Below are positions 9,991-23,124 of a stretch of DNA of 64,000 nucleotides, in pieces. How positions within the stretch are numbered: position 1 is the stretch's first letter; each line of letters begins with the position of its first letter. This DNA is from Chamaecyparis obtusa (lineage: Eukaryota; Streptophyta; Pinopsida; Cupressales; Cupressaceae), in contig BSBK01000963.1 in NCBI GenBank assembly GCA_027943335.1, forward strand, positions 2,775,001-2,839,000, given 5' to 3'. The notes under the pieces were generated by a model. That model was not told where the DNA came from. It searched no databases and worked only from the letters and a program-made list of their open reading frames with translations. A program made the position numbers and the translations under genes.

Positions 9991-12516
9991 CCAATGTGGA
10001 ATTGCACATGCAGATCAGAGGAGGCTCCATACACTGTAAGTAATCTGAAATCTCAAGCAATTCATTCTTTCATCAAACTTTCTCCCAAATTTCAGGGACA
10101 CATGCAATGGTAATCTTCTTTACTGCCGAGGATTTGCCAAATGCCATGACCAAGTCAGTCTCCAGGAAAATTGAAGAAATAGTAAATATCATTTTGTACA
10201 TCATATGGGAGGATGTATATCGATAGTTTTGGGAATGGACATTGATGGGCTATAGTTGTAGCAATAGTTGTAGCAATAATTCTGCTGGATGGACCTATGG
10301 ATACTGGATTTTTTCTTTCCCCCGATGCCATCAGTCAGAGTTTTGGTTATGTACACGGTAAATGATGTTTATACTAATTCAGCGAGGCACCTAATTGTTG
10401 ACTGATATTTCTTATTGAACACACGATAATAATTTCATCAAACAGAATCTGGAGAATTAGAAGCCAAAACGTTTTTTGTTCACTATAATGTAATTTACTT
10501 TGGACCTTGATGGACAATGGGATGGAATTATTTTGAGTTGGTTTGTTCTGTAAATTTCAATGATTTTCTTTGATCTCTGTGGGTTGCACAATCCATTAAC
10601 GGAGTTGTTAGAAATGGGGTTGTTAGTAGTTGCACTCAGTTCATTTACGGAACGCCTTTGGTATTTTATTTAACTTGTAAAGATAACATAACTTAGGAGT
10701 ATTAATTTATATTTGTTATTCAAATTAGAGCAACAAAGCAAACCAAAGATAAGAAAATAAAGCTAAAACAGAAGGATTCAAGGGATGTCAAAAGGTGAAA
10801 ACGGTTGGTAGAGATGAATATTTAACTTGTGAGCAAGAGCTATTTTCAGATAGGAAATCCACTGAGTGTAGTAATATAATTGTTTGAATAGGGAAAGACT
10901 AAATTCCTTGAGGAGTTGGTATAATTACCAGTGGACAGGAAGCCCTTTTATGTGATAAGCAAAGGGTTTGAGAGAGAGAAGATAGAATGCCTTGGATTGA
11001 ACCATTTAACTCAGTCGTTGCTTAGCCAAGAACAAGACACAAGAATGGGATTTTGGTTTCTTCCAAGCACAAAAGCAGAGAGATTAGGCAATGAGAATGC
11101 ATTCACAGTCAAAGAACTCAACCACAATCTTTGGTTTGATAGCATTAATCATAAAATCAACATTTGATACTTACAGCTGTGTTAATGCACATTACACTTT
11201 TCCAGTTCATTAACTATGATTTAACCATCGACCAAATTTACCTTTCATTTTTTACGAAAGGCAGGGACTCAAGCTCCATCAGAGCTCTTGTTATTTATAT
11301 TTTTAGTTTGTTATTACTATATGGTATATATTTGCTATACATATATGTATAGTATTTATATTTATAATATTTGGTAATGCTAATATATCAAATTTATATT
11401 ATCATTATGTATTATATTCTTTTTTTATTATTATTTTAATAATATAATTGATTCAATAATAAATCATATTATATTCAGCATAATTTAACATTATAAATCA
11501 TATGTTATATTATTATATTAATTATATTTTATCATTATATTGATAATAAATTTATTTATATTTGAATTATTAATTATTATTATTGAAGTTGTGATTAGAA
11601 TATTATCGTCTATTTATTTTAATATTATTATTATATAAATAATTAATAATATATTATTGCCAATAATATATTATTTATTTATTTTCGTTGTGCATTTATC
11701 AATTTGGATTCTTGAGATAGGGGGCATCACATACTTTGGGATTCTTATTAGTACTTGCCGACAGGCTAAGCAAGTACTATTGCATCATTTTTAGAATTCG
11801 TTCCCTTAACTAGTGATTAAAACCATACCTTTGAACCAATTAAATGTTACCACGTTTGTTATTTATTCTACACTTCATATATATTATAATGAAAATGAAA
11901 TATTTTTAAGTTTATAATATTTAAAAATTATTTATTGATGATTTGATTGGCTAAATTATTTGAAGCCTTATTACACGAGAATTCTGGAATTGTATTGCTC
12001 CTTCCATATTGCATGGTTTTCGGTAGAATTGTGTGCAGAATTTTATAGAAACGATGAAGATTTTAGAACATGCATACATTTGAGAGCATGACTATGTCAA
12101 AATTTGAATATTTGTTTAAAGCTCCTTTGAATGGTGGAAACATTTTTTGTTTTTATATTTAATTAGGATTTTCATTAAGCTTTTTATTTTTATATTAATT
12201 ATATATTAAGAAATAAATTAAAAATTATATTACACGAGTTTATTTTAGTTTATAACTCACCTTTTCTATTAAAAAATTACAAATATATGATATGTTTCAA
12301 TATATATTTATTCTCATTTATATTTTTTTAAAAAGTTATTTTAAATTTTATTATATGTTAATTATGCATTAATAAATATTTAAGTAAAAAATGTGTGATA
12401 TGTTTTTCTTTACAAAACATTATAATTTAAATTAAATGTAGTAAATAAATATTTTATTTATAATAATAAATTATTTCTAAAAAATTCAAATCTAGTTAAA
12501 ATTAAGAATAAAATAT
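9991..12516. other. Non-coding, increasingly AT-rich sequence
   Basis: 9991-10200 may be the 3' part or an intron of the preceding candidate: a donor-like CACTGTAAGTAATC near 10033 and an acceptor-like pyrimidine run ending TTTCAG near 10096. From about 11280 the sequence is extremely AT-rich, with many ATTAT/TATAA repeats. A 9-bp inverted pair AGTACTTGC/GCAAGTACT lies at 11750-11778. No convincing gene. Confidence 0.4.
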
Positions 12517-12710
12517 TTTATCAATAATTTTAAATAAGATATTAAAGTGAAACAATTTATGTATTTGTTAGACAAATACATATATCCTATAACTTAAAAT
12601 ATTAAACAAACTCAAATTTTATTTAAAACTGAAATTTGTGAATATATGTATTTGTCTAACAAATACATAAATTGTTTCACTTTAATATCTTATTTAAAAT
12701 TATTGATAAA
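12517..12710. repeat. Perfect 69-bp inverted repeat (foldback) with 56-bp spacer
   Basis: The left arm 12517-12585 and right arm 12642-12710 are exact reverse complements over 69 bases by direct reading. They include the string AAAGTGAAACAATTTATGTA and its complement. The spacer is 12586-12641. Outward bases do not pair. The transcript would form a long perfect hairpin. This could be a MITE-like foldback element, an insertion scar, or a hairpin locus feeding small RNAs. No clear target duplication was seen. Confidence 0.93.
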
Positions 12711-13070
12711 TTGTTTGACTAAGTCCGCGGTTGGCTAGTGCTTGGGTGAGTACTTAAAATAATCACATTTGAAAGTCGATAGCACATTTAATGTGCTTAA
12801 CTATTAGTGCTTATAATCAAGAAAATCAAAGTAATCAAGAATGATATCTATGAAGTCCAATATGACATATGAAACAAGTGCCACATAGTGGCTAGTACTT
12901 GCCTAATTTAGTAATTAATTCTAATTTTAATATTAAATATAATTTTGATTTTAAATTTAATAAAATTATCATATTTTATTCTTATATTTTATCAGTATAA
13001 TTCTATCTATTACCAGGGCAAAACTTACAGTGGTTACAAGTTGTTTTGCAGTCATTTTCTCCATGTGGGT
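12711..13070. other. Unassigned AT-rich spacer
   Basis: Contains two short related phrases, GGCTAGTGCTTGGG...AGTACTT near 12733 and GGCTAGTACTTGCC near 12891, which echo the AGTACTTGCC at 11750. No gene recognised. Confidence 0.4.
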
Positions 13071-13090
13071 TTGAATGAATGAATGAATGA
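13071..13090 (-). repeat. (TCAT)n short tandem repeat, possible LINE tail
   Basis: The plus strand has GAATGAATGAATGAATGA. On the minus strand it follows the LINE 3' sequence. Some LINE clades end in short tandem repeats instead of poly(A), so this could mark the LINE 3' end. Confidence 0.4.
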
Positions 13091-14778
13091 TTTTAACGAC
13101 ATCCATGAGACCAAAAAGCCTAAGGGACCACTGGATAACAGTCACAAGCTAACTCCAAATTATTTTCTAAGTCGGACCTCCTGTTGTGAATCTTGACAAT
13201 CAAACTAGCGGTTTGGTTGATCTTATCTTCCTCGAATAGGCTATGCATGTTGTTTTCTCCCGAACTGATTTCGTATTGAGCCTGAATGTCATCATAAGCG
13301 GTGCACTCAATGATGAAATGTCATTCAGTCTCAATCGCACCTGACACACAAAACCTGCAAATCCTTTCTTCCCACTCCTCTTTGGACCTTTTCCATCTAC
13401 CTGTCTCGCATCTGAGGTGATGAGAGCCCATCCTCAACTGGGCCACTGACAGTCTAGCTTTTCCTTTAATAGTTGCCCCCAGATATACCTTATCACTATG
13501 TTCCCCGGTTGGGTTGAACATTTTGATGTAATGAGCCTTTTTCCTGCTCATGTTATTAGTCCACATGGTAGTCCGAAATTTTTCTATGACGAACTTTTTT
13601 ATTTTTGCATTGGTATTGGGGCATTCTTGTAATTTGATGTTCCACTTACTCAACCACTTTATATTCTATTTCATCCATGTTTTCTTTCTACGGGCCAAGT
13701 CCTCTTTCATCGCAATTTTGGGCCATCATTTGTTATCCATGTTGTCAAGTTTCTTTAGATAACTTATTAACCGGATTATCGCTGCTGCTTCCAGAGGGAA
13801 ACTACTTGCTTTAGCTAAGAGAATTTCATATGGGACCGAGGTCTTGACTTTAAGACTGCTAGTGATTAAGTGTTTCTAAATCCTCTCCACCTGTCGCCAA
13901 CCGCATTTGGTCATGCTGCCCCCCAAAACTTCGCAGCCATAAAGGACAACCAGCATGACCAACAAGCCAAATAAAGTTTTCTTGGTTTTCCAGTCCCAAA
14001 GTTCAGCGTTTCTGCATCTATTCTGGAGCACATAGGATGCTTTCCACCCTCCCTAAATCCTTTTCGCTCTACAAGTCTCCCAGTTGAGTCTATAGTGGAG
14101 GTCAATCCCCAAATATTTGTATTCTTTCACAATTTCTAACAGACTACCTTCAAAAATGAAGGAAACATGCTTTTCCTTCCTCTTCAAAGAAAAAATCATA
14201 ATTTTCGTCTTGGTGATGTTCACCTGCATCCTCACTTCCTGACAAAAGTGCTCCAAAGCCTCTAATTGATTTCTTAACCCTTGAACATTTTTAGAAATCA
14301 GAATAAGATCATCCGCATAAAGAAGAAGCTTCACCACATATCCTTCTAAATGCACCCCTTCGCCATCTATCTTGTCTAACCAGGATTCTAGTTTATCAAT
14401 GTATAGGCCAAACAAAGTGGGAGATAATGGGCAGCCTTGTTTAACACCAATGTCACCGAAGCATTCAGACATACCCTATTTAGTTCTGATTTTGGCTCTG
14501 ACTCTCTCATACAACCTATGCACCGCAGCTCTAAAAACATCTGGTATGACTCAATCTTCCATTCTACTCCACAACTTGTGTCTAGGAACCGTATCAAAAG
14601 CCTTCTTGAAGTCCACAAAACAACAATAAGCTTCTCCTCCCTGGTTGTCCCATAATTTTTCTATCAAGTGTTGGAGAGTAATGCAATGATCAATGGTAGA
14701 GTGTCTGGACCTGAAACCCGCTTGCCCTTTGGCTCTTTTTGCTTCACCTTCAGCCCAGCTGCTGATTCTACGTTCCAT
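13091..14778 (-). pseudogene. LINE (non-LTR) reverse transcriptase, 5'-truncated and decayed
   Basis: This is a minus-strand reverse transcriptase of the LINE type, which copies its RNA directly at a nicked target. Motifs run in the right order: AGFRSRHSTIDH (about 14720-14685), FVDFKKAFD (14619-14593, catalytic Asp), GVKQGCPLSP (14448-14419) and YADDL (about 14319-14305, catalytic Asp pair). Then come NITKTKIM and YKYLGI. Near the C terminus CRFC (about 13362-13350), followed past a stop by HFIIEC, matches the cysteine-histidine cluster that ends many plant LINE ORF2 proteins. No endonuclease domain is present and the RT N terminus is missing, as expected of 5' truncation. Stops and frameshifts occur near 14550, 14052, 13900 and 13320. 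Confidence 0.92.
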
Positions 14779-14829
14779 AGGAAGTTGGAAGTTGGTTATC
14801 CATTAGTCAACAGGAAGTTGAACGATGGT

Positions 14830-16152
14830 TGTTAAGGTTCAAACAGTTGAGATTTCCCATAGATTTTTAGAGATCTTCGTTCCAGGTAATATTGTTTCAC
14901 TGTCTAATTTTGAAAAGTTTAAAATGAAGGGAAAATAAAAAGGATAATTGTGGATTAGTTATTTTTGCATTGTTATGTGTAAATCTGTAAAAGGTTTGCG
15001 AAAGTAAATTTGTGTTGCAGAAATAGAATACCCTAACTCGAGTTTGATTAATTTTGTTTCACAAAGGGTTACAAAAAATGTTTTTCATCATTTTGGAAAT
15101 ATGCAGAGTTCTATTTTAAAGATAAATATTTTTATTTATATCTCTGAAAATATTTGTTTTTGTTAACCCTGACTAGGGTTAGGTTCCCTATTTCAAGGGT
15201 AACCTTGAAGACACTAGCAGTTATCAACTTTACTCTACTATATAGTATTATAGATATAAACACACATGATTTAGTGTGTGTATGTATGTATGTAGGGAGT
15301 GAATGATATAAAAAGGAAAGTAAAGGACTATTCAAGTCAGATTTGAAAAGGAAATTCATTGTATACTCTGTTTTGGAACAGAGCTCTATTTTTTGAAAAA
15401 GATTGTGTGATTTGTAGAAAGATATAAGACAGATTTGGCTCTATATGAGCAGTATTTTGTATTTGAATTCATTGATTATTATTTTTGAGAAAGAGAAACA
15501 TATATAAATATACTGTCAAAACAGTATACAGGGAATTATTGAATATCATACAGTTTCTAATAATCTTGTGGTTGTACTCATTCAACACAGTCATAAGATT
15601 ATTAGTTACTGATTCAATAATTTTGAACTATTAAGATAGAGGGGTTGGTGCTTCTAAACATATATGTACAGAGTTGGTGCTCTTTTGGAAATAAGATACA
15701 AAATATTTTGAGTGGTTTTTCTACCCAAGAGGGTTTTCCACTCAGGAAAAAAACCTTGTGGTATGTGTCCATGCGTTCATTTAGTTTTATCTGATGCTCT
15801 GATACATGTGTTCATATGCTTTTACATTTTGTAATTTAGTTCAGTCCATAATCATTGCTTTTATTGTTAACTTGTCAGTTTAAAAGCATTCTAAAGATTG
15901 TTCATTGTTGATTGGATAATCATATTCACATGCTTTGATACAAGTCAGTTGTAAAGGAATCAAGTCATTTTTTTTGGTCTTCAAGTGTTCACTTTCTCAA
16001 TTAAGATTGAATTTGCATGTTCTTGATAAATTCATCAGTTCATCGTTTGGTTAACAATTTTGTACAAAGTTTTCAAATTGTTACAACTTGCTAAAATTTA
16101 CTCACTCCGATTCAACCCCCCCTCCTCTCAGAGTGAATCCACTTCCAAAACA
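14830..16152 (+). mobile_element. Probable LTR (solo or truncated) of a copia-like family
   Basis: The right part is typical of the LTR ends in this window. GAGGGTTTTCCACTCAGG-like text is followed by CGATTCAACCCCCCCTCCTCTCAG and an end near CCAAAACA at 16152. A TG start (TGTTAAGGTTCAAACAG) at 14830, just past the LINE truncation, would give 1.32 kb. The flanking pentamers differ (ATGGT and ATCTT), and no PBS or polypurine tract is adjacent. The start is therefore a guess. Confidence 0.5.
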
Positions 16153-18954
16153 ATCTTCCCTATATTCTCTTCACATATCCGATCTGCCTTCACTTCCAAT
16201 TGCATGTTTATAGGACATGCAAAGGAGATGTGAAGAAGTCAAAAACCTCTTGGGTGGATGGAAAGTAAATAGGCCATTCAAGACCTTCAAGAATCAAAAC
16301 TATTGCAAAATTTGTCATTATACCTTGAAATTGCTGAACACATGTTCTTATTATCCCTGAGAGGGTTTTGTTCATGTGAAAACACCTAAAGTCCATCCAA
16401 AAATATTTCTTTTTGAATGTTATTTTCTCTGTCCAGGACTGTTACCACAGCACTTGATGGGCACTTTCAATCTGCAACTTGTTATCATCCATTTCATCAC
16501 ATTAAGTTTCACCTTTTATGTCATTTTCTTTGTGGCTCATGACAAACATGATGACTATGAGATATTTTCTTCATATGGCACCACTTTACCCTTACATCTT
16601 AATGACTGTGCATAACTCATCCTTTTGATGGCTTCAACATGTGGAGTACTAACCCTTGTTTAACTTCAAACCATGATGCTCTATCCATTGTTGTGATCTT
16701 GACGACCTTCACACTAGATAACACTAATGTTGAATGCTCTCGATGATTGCTCCTTTATAACAGCATCTTACTCTTTGTCTCACTGTCACATTTCCTTCAT
16801 AGGGTTGTCTCCTTACTTCTCAATGTGACTCTGTATAATTTCTCACTGGCATTTTCTTGTAGACAATTAGCCGAACTAGTATATGCCATTGCATTAGGTA
16901 AACCTTTTTTTATAAATGAAAGAGAACAAATTCTAAAATGCAGTCTGACATCTTCTTTTTGTATTTTAATTGTTGGCGGTCCCTTTCTTACAATGATTTA
17001 TTCATTACCTATTCAAAAAGCAGTCATAGCCATTAGAGGATAGACATCCTTATTACATGACCATGGCCATCACAATAGACTTCTTATCTATACTGCCATT
17101 ATCTTGTCTCCTTGCTGTTGCAATATGAGTCCTTCTGAATTGCTATCATTAAACAATTCATTCACAATCATCAGCCTAATCCCTTCAAGGAAGCCCATGC
17201 AATACAATGTCCCCCATGAACTTGCACACTGGTGTTCACCACTATGCACCATACAATAAGTCCTAGATTACTTTTCTCTTGAAGCTACTTCTCAATACTT
17301 TTTAGGAATGCCATCCCTAAGTCCTTTTCATGTTCTCTCCTTTACCGCACAGGGCATATCGTTTAGGATTTTGCAATACCCACCACTAGTCACTTTGTCC
17401 CCATAATGACCTATAAAAACCAAGTATATATTCCTTATGACTAGGAGCTATCAGAACTCAGGTATGCATGCTGAATAATGCCTCTCATATCTCCTTTCTC
17501 ATTGCTAACAATAGATTTGAGATCATTGTCACATGCTAAAGTTCTAGGCTAGGCTTTCATTGTTTCATGGTTACGCTTGCTACTTTGTACATTGCGATGA
17601 ATGTCCTCAGCTTCAAGAATATTGTTCTTTGATGTTGCAGATTTCCTTTCATAGTGTTTGTAGCTTATGCAAACCTTCACAAAAATGCTAATATTTCTAT
17701 GCTTCCTCATGGACTATCATCATCCTTTGTATACAATCTTCAGTGTTATTGCATCCATCATCCATCACTGTGCCTTTTCCTTCTCATAGACTGTCATCTC
17801 TATATTTGAGCACACTGGACTGTGTTTTTACAATAATATGCACTTTTATGACCTCTTTTGTCATACTTGTTAAGGACTTTTCTCTTATTTCTATGACTGT
17901 CATTGTGTTTCTATGACTGGCATCATGCTTATGTTTCTATAGCAGAGCATTGTTGATTTTGTTGATGTTGTTGATGTTGTCCCTTACCCATATTTTGTTT
18001 TCCTTTGCTCAGCTATCTCTAAAATTTGTCTTCATGCTTCCAAAGGAACCTTCACTATGCATTCTTATGGACTGTATTCTTAGCCGTCTGATACTCTTCA
18101 TTCTGACAAATTGTCAATGGTATTTTTCTTTGCTTACACAATTGAGATTGTCATATGGTTATTCACTAACAATCTAAACTATATGTTTGATGTAGAATAT
18201 ATAAAAATCCTTGTCCAATTAACTTCCACCAAAACTGTGATGAAAAGGAGGTATCTCCATTTTATAAAGAAACATCATAGTATGCATCATGACCAATAGC
18301 CTTATGGAAGTTGGATAAAGCTCTGAAAATCCAGTTGTTCCTAGCATTTTCCTAGGAAGCTTTGTTTTTTTCTGATTTTCTACTAAAAATGCCAAAGAAA
18401 CAGTCAAACTTGAGGTCCACCGAAATGAACGATGCACAATTGCATTGGCAATGATAGAGGCACCAATATGCAAATCATCCTTCATAAAACTTCCCTCCTA
18501 TGAATACTTACAAGAGACAATTCTACAAAGAATGCAAATGGCCTACTCATGACTGTCATGCTATTCTCTCAGCCCTCGAAGGCATATGACTGCTATAAAG
18601 AACAAAAGCTCTTTTGATCACATGATGTCCTTATACTATCTCACCTTCCTTATCCACGCTCACTGTTTCCACGTCCTTTTAGTAGAAGATAATAACCTTT
18701 ACTTAGCATGATGGTATTTATAGACTTGCTAAAACAGCCCCTTGACTTGCTTTAGCTCATATATCTTTCACCAATCATTGGGCAATACGTTTTCATTTTC
18801 TAAGAGTTTGGGTTTGTTATTACCTTTTGAAAAAATCTTTCTGAGCATGACTAAGGTTGTTGATTGCAATAATCATATAACCATTCTCTTGATCTTGAAC
18901 TTGCAAATAGATATCACAAGAGATACTACAAGAGCATTCACTATCATTCTTCTG
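16153..18954. other. Unassigned sequence, no gene recognised
   Basis: Short frames exist on both strands (the longest is about 98 codons, at 16747-17043) but none shows a known domain or coding bias. The next block holds a copia RT relic, so part of this may be decayed retrotransposon. Confidence 0.4.
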
Positions 18955-19068
18955 CAAAACATTTGCACAAAGCATCATCTCCACCAAAAATGATGTCATC
19001 GACATACACAACTATGAATTTTTTTATCAAGATTGTTATCTATAGTACCTTTCTTGAAACCTTGCTAA
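18955..19068 (-). pseudogene. Short copia reverse transcriptase relic
   Basis: Across two minus-strand frames the sequence reads FKKGTIDNNLDKK then FIVVYVDDIIFGGDDALCKC. YVDDIIFGG is the catalytic core of copia RT; the same core at 43062 reads FVDDIIFGG in the full element. Neighbouring sequence no longer matches RT, so only about 115 bp of the gene survive. Confidence 0.8.
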
Positions 19069-22000
19069 AGTATTGTTCCTAACAGTGAGCTCTTTCTAGA
19101 AGGTACCAAAGTGCTTCCAAATGGACGGCTAGGTTTAGAAATGACAAACAACAAAGCACTCCAATAAATATAGATTCCATCTCTTACAAACCTCAATGGC
19201 TGCCCTAGAAACCTCACATGGCCCTTCAAGTAGTATGACTCTAAGGAGATGTAACTAGCAAATAGGGATAAACCCTCTACAATCTTCTCCAAATCTATTC
19301 TCTTTAAATCTGATATACAATAAGCTCCCAGAATTCTGACATGTAACCTCCAGTATGCCCAAATGTGACCTTTGAATAAAATCACCAAGTATTCTCTAGA
19401 ATGTATCTCTCAACAACGTAGAGAATGTCACCTCCAAGGGTTTTCATCCTCACAAACCAAAAATGAAGAATTAATCTCCTCCAAGGCAGAAACAATATCA
19501 AAAGAAAAATCAGCATGCCAAAATGAGAGCTCCAATCTTCTTTTTATAACTTTTTAGCTACTTTTCAAAAAAGGAATTTTTAATTTTTTCTAATTTTTCA
19601 AAATCATTTTTTTTCCTCTTTTTCATTGTTTTTTTTTTAAAGCACTTTTTCCTTTTTCCTTTTTTCTTGGATTGCATTTTTGGCTTATATTTAATAAGAA
19701 TCGCCTCCCTTTTCAATCTCTCAATGTAGCATTAAATAATTGTTATCAATCAAGATTGCACCCTTAGCCAATATAAAATTAACCATCCTGTTGAAACATG
19801 GAAAGACTCCCAGATTGTGGGTAATCTATGGAGAGACTGAATCTTTGGAGAAGGCTGGCTTCCTTGGTACTTCACCTAAACTAACTTTCTGCAAAGGAAA
19901 AGGGTAAGACATGAACATGCAATGAAACTCTAACCCTAAAAGGTGATGCATCAAAAACTTTAAACAAGCATGCATAACAAGATCTCTCACAATCTGATTC
20001 ACAATCCAACTCTCACATGCACAACTCAAAACCACATATGCCTCTACATCATTAATTCATAAGAAGATTGAAGAAAAACACAATTTCAGAAGGAAGAATA
20101 TGGCTTCTTCACATCTTCAAATCCCGCTCCTCACTAATACAACCTAAAACCTGCAATGGCACATATATCCTTGCATAAAGGTTCTTTCAAACTATCAAAA
20201 TCATCAAGGAAAAGAAATTGATTATCACAAGATCCTTTGCACAAAGAACCAACACACAATACACCATAGAAATGAGAAGGCATCAAAAAGTTTTTATTAA
20301 TCCTCAAAGCATGAAACTTTGTCAAACATCTCAGTATTTGAATTACAAACCCTTAATAACTCCTGCCAAGAACTTCTGAAAATTACAAAGCATGAAGGTA
20401 AAACAAGTAAAAATGCCCCCAAATGAAAACTCTATCAAAAATATAAACCCAATGTGATTTTCGAGCACCTCAAAACACCTAAAAATCAGGGCCCAAAATC
20501 CATTCAATCATTAAGAGAAAGAAAGAAAACTTGCCCTCAAAGAAAGCCTATCCCAAAACCCCTAAAAATCAAGCCTTATTTGCCTAAAAAAAAGCTCTCC
20601 AAATCTCTCAAGAACCAAGCAAAAATGAAAAATCCCCCTCCAAGCCATCTTTTTCCTTATTTTTGTATTTAATGTTTAATATTTAATATATGATTTACAA
20701 GAATATCATATACTAAATATCACTCAATTTTTTATGCAAAATATAAAACTTATATTAATAATTATAAAATGATAACAACATAATACTTAATGAATATTAA
20801 CTTTAATTAATATTTACTAAGCATTATGTCTCTATTCTTTAATAAATATTAATATAAGTTAATTTTTACAATTGCTAAGTTATAAAAGCCTTATATTAGA
20901 TGGGGCATTTACCTCAAATGGAATCAAAAAAAAGAAAAGAAGCAAAGCCTCTCTCATTCGACTGGCTTTAGGGTTGAAACCCTAAAAGCAAATCGCAGCA
21001 CCTCTTGTTTTTCATTTAATTTTTTATCTCTTTGTGGCTAGGCATCGCTAACTTGGGGTTTGGATTGAAGCTCTTTGTGATGGCTTTACTTTGTGGTTTC
21101 CAGAAGTTATCTCTGGCATATTCAACTTATGTGCACAGGTATGCTTCAGTTGATATGCTCTTGGAGATCTTTTTATTGCCAGAGGATCTCGAATTTGTCT
21201 ACATTGAGGGCTTTTGTAGCAATTTGCAGTTGTAAACGACAGCTTTTTATCTCATGATTCAACTTTCTCATATGCAATCATGGCGTTCATATTGTAAAAA
21301 AAACTCATAACATCGTCCATTCATGGCCTTGATAATGGATGTGGTCTAAATATTTCTGTATTTCTTAAGGTTTCCCTATATGGGCCATGACCATCAAGGG
21401 CTCTTCCCTTTCACAGATGCTTGAGGCTGAGCACTTGACATACTACATCCTTATGAAATTTGTGCTTTTGTTCATTGATTTAGACAAAAACCCTTTGCTT
21501 GAAAGTCTGCTATTCACTTTAGGTTTTTCCTTCTATGCCGATGATAATCATACTAGCTGTGGTTTTGCAATTTTCAAAACCCTCGTTTCTATGTGTGGTT
21601 AAGAAAACATGAGTTCAAACCCCATTCTGTAAGTCGTTCTAGGTCTCACATTTTCTCTATATTTTTCTATTTTCTTTATTTTTCTACCATAGGAACCTTG
21701 AGAAATGCAAAAACTTGATATCCTTGTGTCTTGGTGAAACAATGAAAAAGATTTGGGTCTTCTTCTTGTTCTTCATCATGGCCAAGGGTTTCATTCTATG
21801 TAGATTATGATTCATTCTTGTGAAAACATCATGGCATTGTATGCTGGTCCAAAACTATGAAAAACTATGGCCTCTCACACTTCGTCCTCCTCTGATGAAC
21901 TTAAGGATCTTCAATGTTTGTTGTTGTTCAAAACCTTTAATAGCCATTAAATATGAACATTTTTGTTCCTAAAATTGTGAAAATGTTGACTCCTATCTTT

Positions 22001-22927
22001 GGCTTTGGAATATTACATTATTGAAAATGTCAAGAATCTTTGTTCTATTTGGTAAGATAATAGGCTTATAACAATAATAATGTTGTTCCTTGGTATCTTT
22101 TATGTTAAAGATCAATATTCTTGAGTATCCTGTGGCATTGAATTGTTGATCACTTATCATGAGTATGATTTCTATCCTCTTGATGTGATCTTAACATTGT
22201 ATTAGCTCAACAACCATCACTGTAATCTTGATGTTTCATGACTATTACGAAACACCATAGAAATAGATATCTCTATTCCATTTGGTGTTTTCTTTCTCTG
22301 AATGTTGTTCCAAATCATGATAATATTGGTGGATGCATTTGATTAAACTTAGTGGTTGTAGAAGTAATATTTGATTTCATTGTGTTCAGTATTTCATACA
22401 TGGCTTCTTTATCTATCACTATCTTTTACACACGGACTCCATGTTTACTATCCATTGCTTATGTCTTATTACCTTGAAATATTGTAGTGTTTGATCAACA
22501 TTCTCTTATGATTTATCTACCACTGGTTTGACCTTAATGGAATTCTCACAATATTCTCATACATTACATCCCTTGCCTGTAGAATTATTTTCTTTTCATT
22601 TCATTGGTAATATATTTGCTCCTGAAATAGTGAATAGATCTTCTCCTATTGATGTCGGAAGTAAACTCATTCTTGAATGTGGCCCCCAAATGATGATCTG
22701 GATCTCTGCACCACTATCTCTGCATTGTATTCCTCCTCTTGTGACATGTTTGCATCTTGGATAATGTTTTTGTAATTGTCATTGGGCTCCAATATGTGAT
22801 CATAGATATTGCACTAGATGTCATACTATCCTGTAGTAGACTATTAGCATATATTCTATATGACTGTTGGGGCAATCAAAGACATTGGATTCACTTTTGT
22901 CTATTACTATGCTTCTCATGAAATGAT
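19069..22927. other. Unassigned sequence, no gene recognised
   Basis: Contains pyrimidine- and T-rich stretches (19560-19670), a lysine/proline-rich plus frame (20454-20672) that looks like low complexity, and AT-rich sequence at 20670-20900. Small frames at 21032-21235 and 21387-21602 show no known motif. No element ends were identified. Confidence 0.4.
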
Positions 22928-23065
22928 TGTTGGAAAAATGGTCAGTGCTCCCCTCGGGATTTGTGACATGGTTTAACCGCCTCTTGTGTCTTCTATAAGT
23001 CTAGTGGTTGTATCGGGTATTAACATATCGGTCTTTGGGTGCAACAACAACTACTAATTGTAACA
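22928..23065 (+). repeat. TRIM 5' LTR
   Basis: 138 bp, TG...CA, same length as the 3' copy at 23125-23262. Confidence 0.95.
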
Positions 23066-23067
23066 AG

Positions 23068-23079
23068 TGGTATCAAAGC
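23068..23079 (+). promoter_or_regulatory. TRIM primer-binding site
   Basis: TGGTATCAAAGC, two bases after the LTR end. One base differs from the usual TGGTATCAGAGC. Confidence 0.9.
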
Positions 23080-23088
23080 TTGGTCACA

Positions 23089-23099
23089 GGTTCGAATCC
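23089..23099 (+). promoter_or_regulatory. Pol III box-B-like motif inside the TRIM
   Basis: GGTTCGAATCC matches the tRNA B-box consensus GGTTCGANTCC. No convincing A box was found at the usual distance upstream, so function is uncertain. Confidence 0.45.
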
Positions 23100-23113
23100 C
23101 CTCGAGTAACGTT

Positions 23114-23124
23114 GAGGGGGAGAT
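23114..23124 (+). promoter_or_regulatory. TRIM polypurine tract
   Basis: GAGGGGGAGAT directly before the second LTR. Confidence 0.85.

Noticed and set aside
20454..20672. Lys/Pro-rich 72-codon frame
   Set aside because: Composition-driven from AAA/CCC-rich sequence; no motif or supporting context.
23089..23099. tRNA gene in the TRIM
   Set aside because: Only a B-box-like motif is present; no A box, anticodon arm or acceptor stem could be built.
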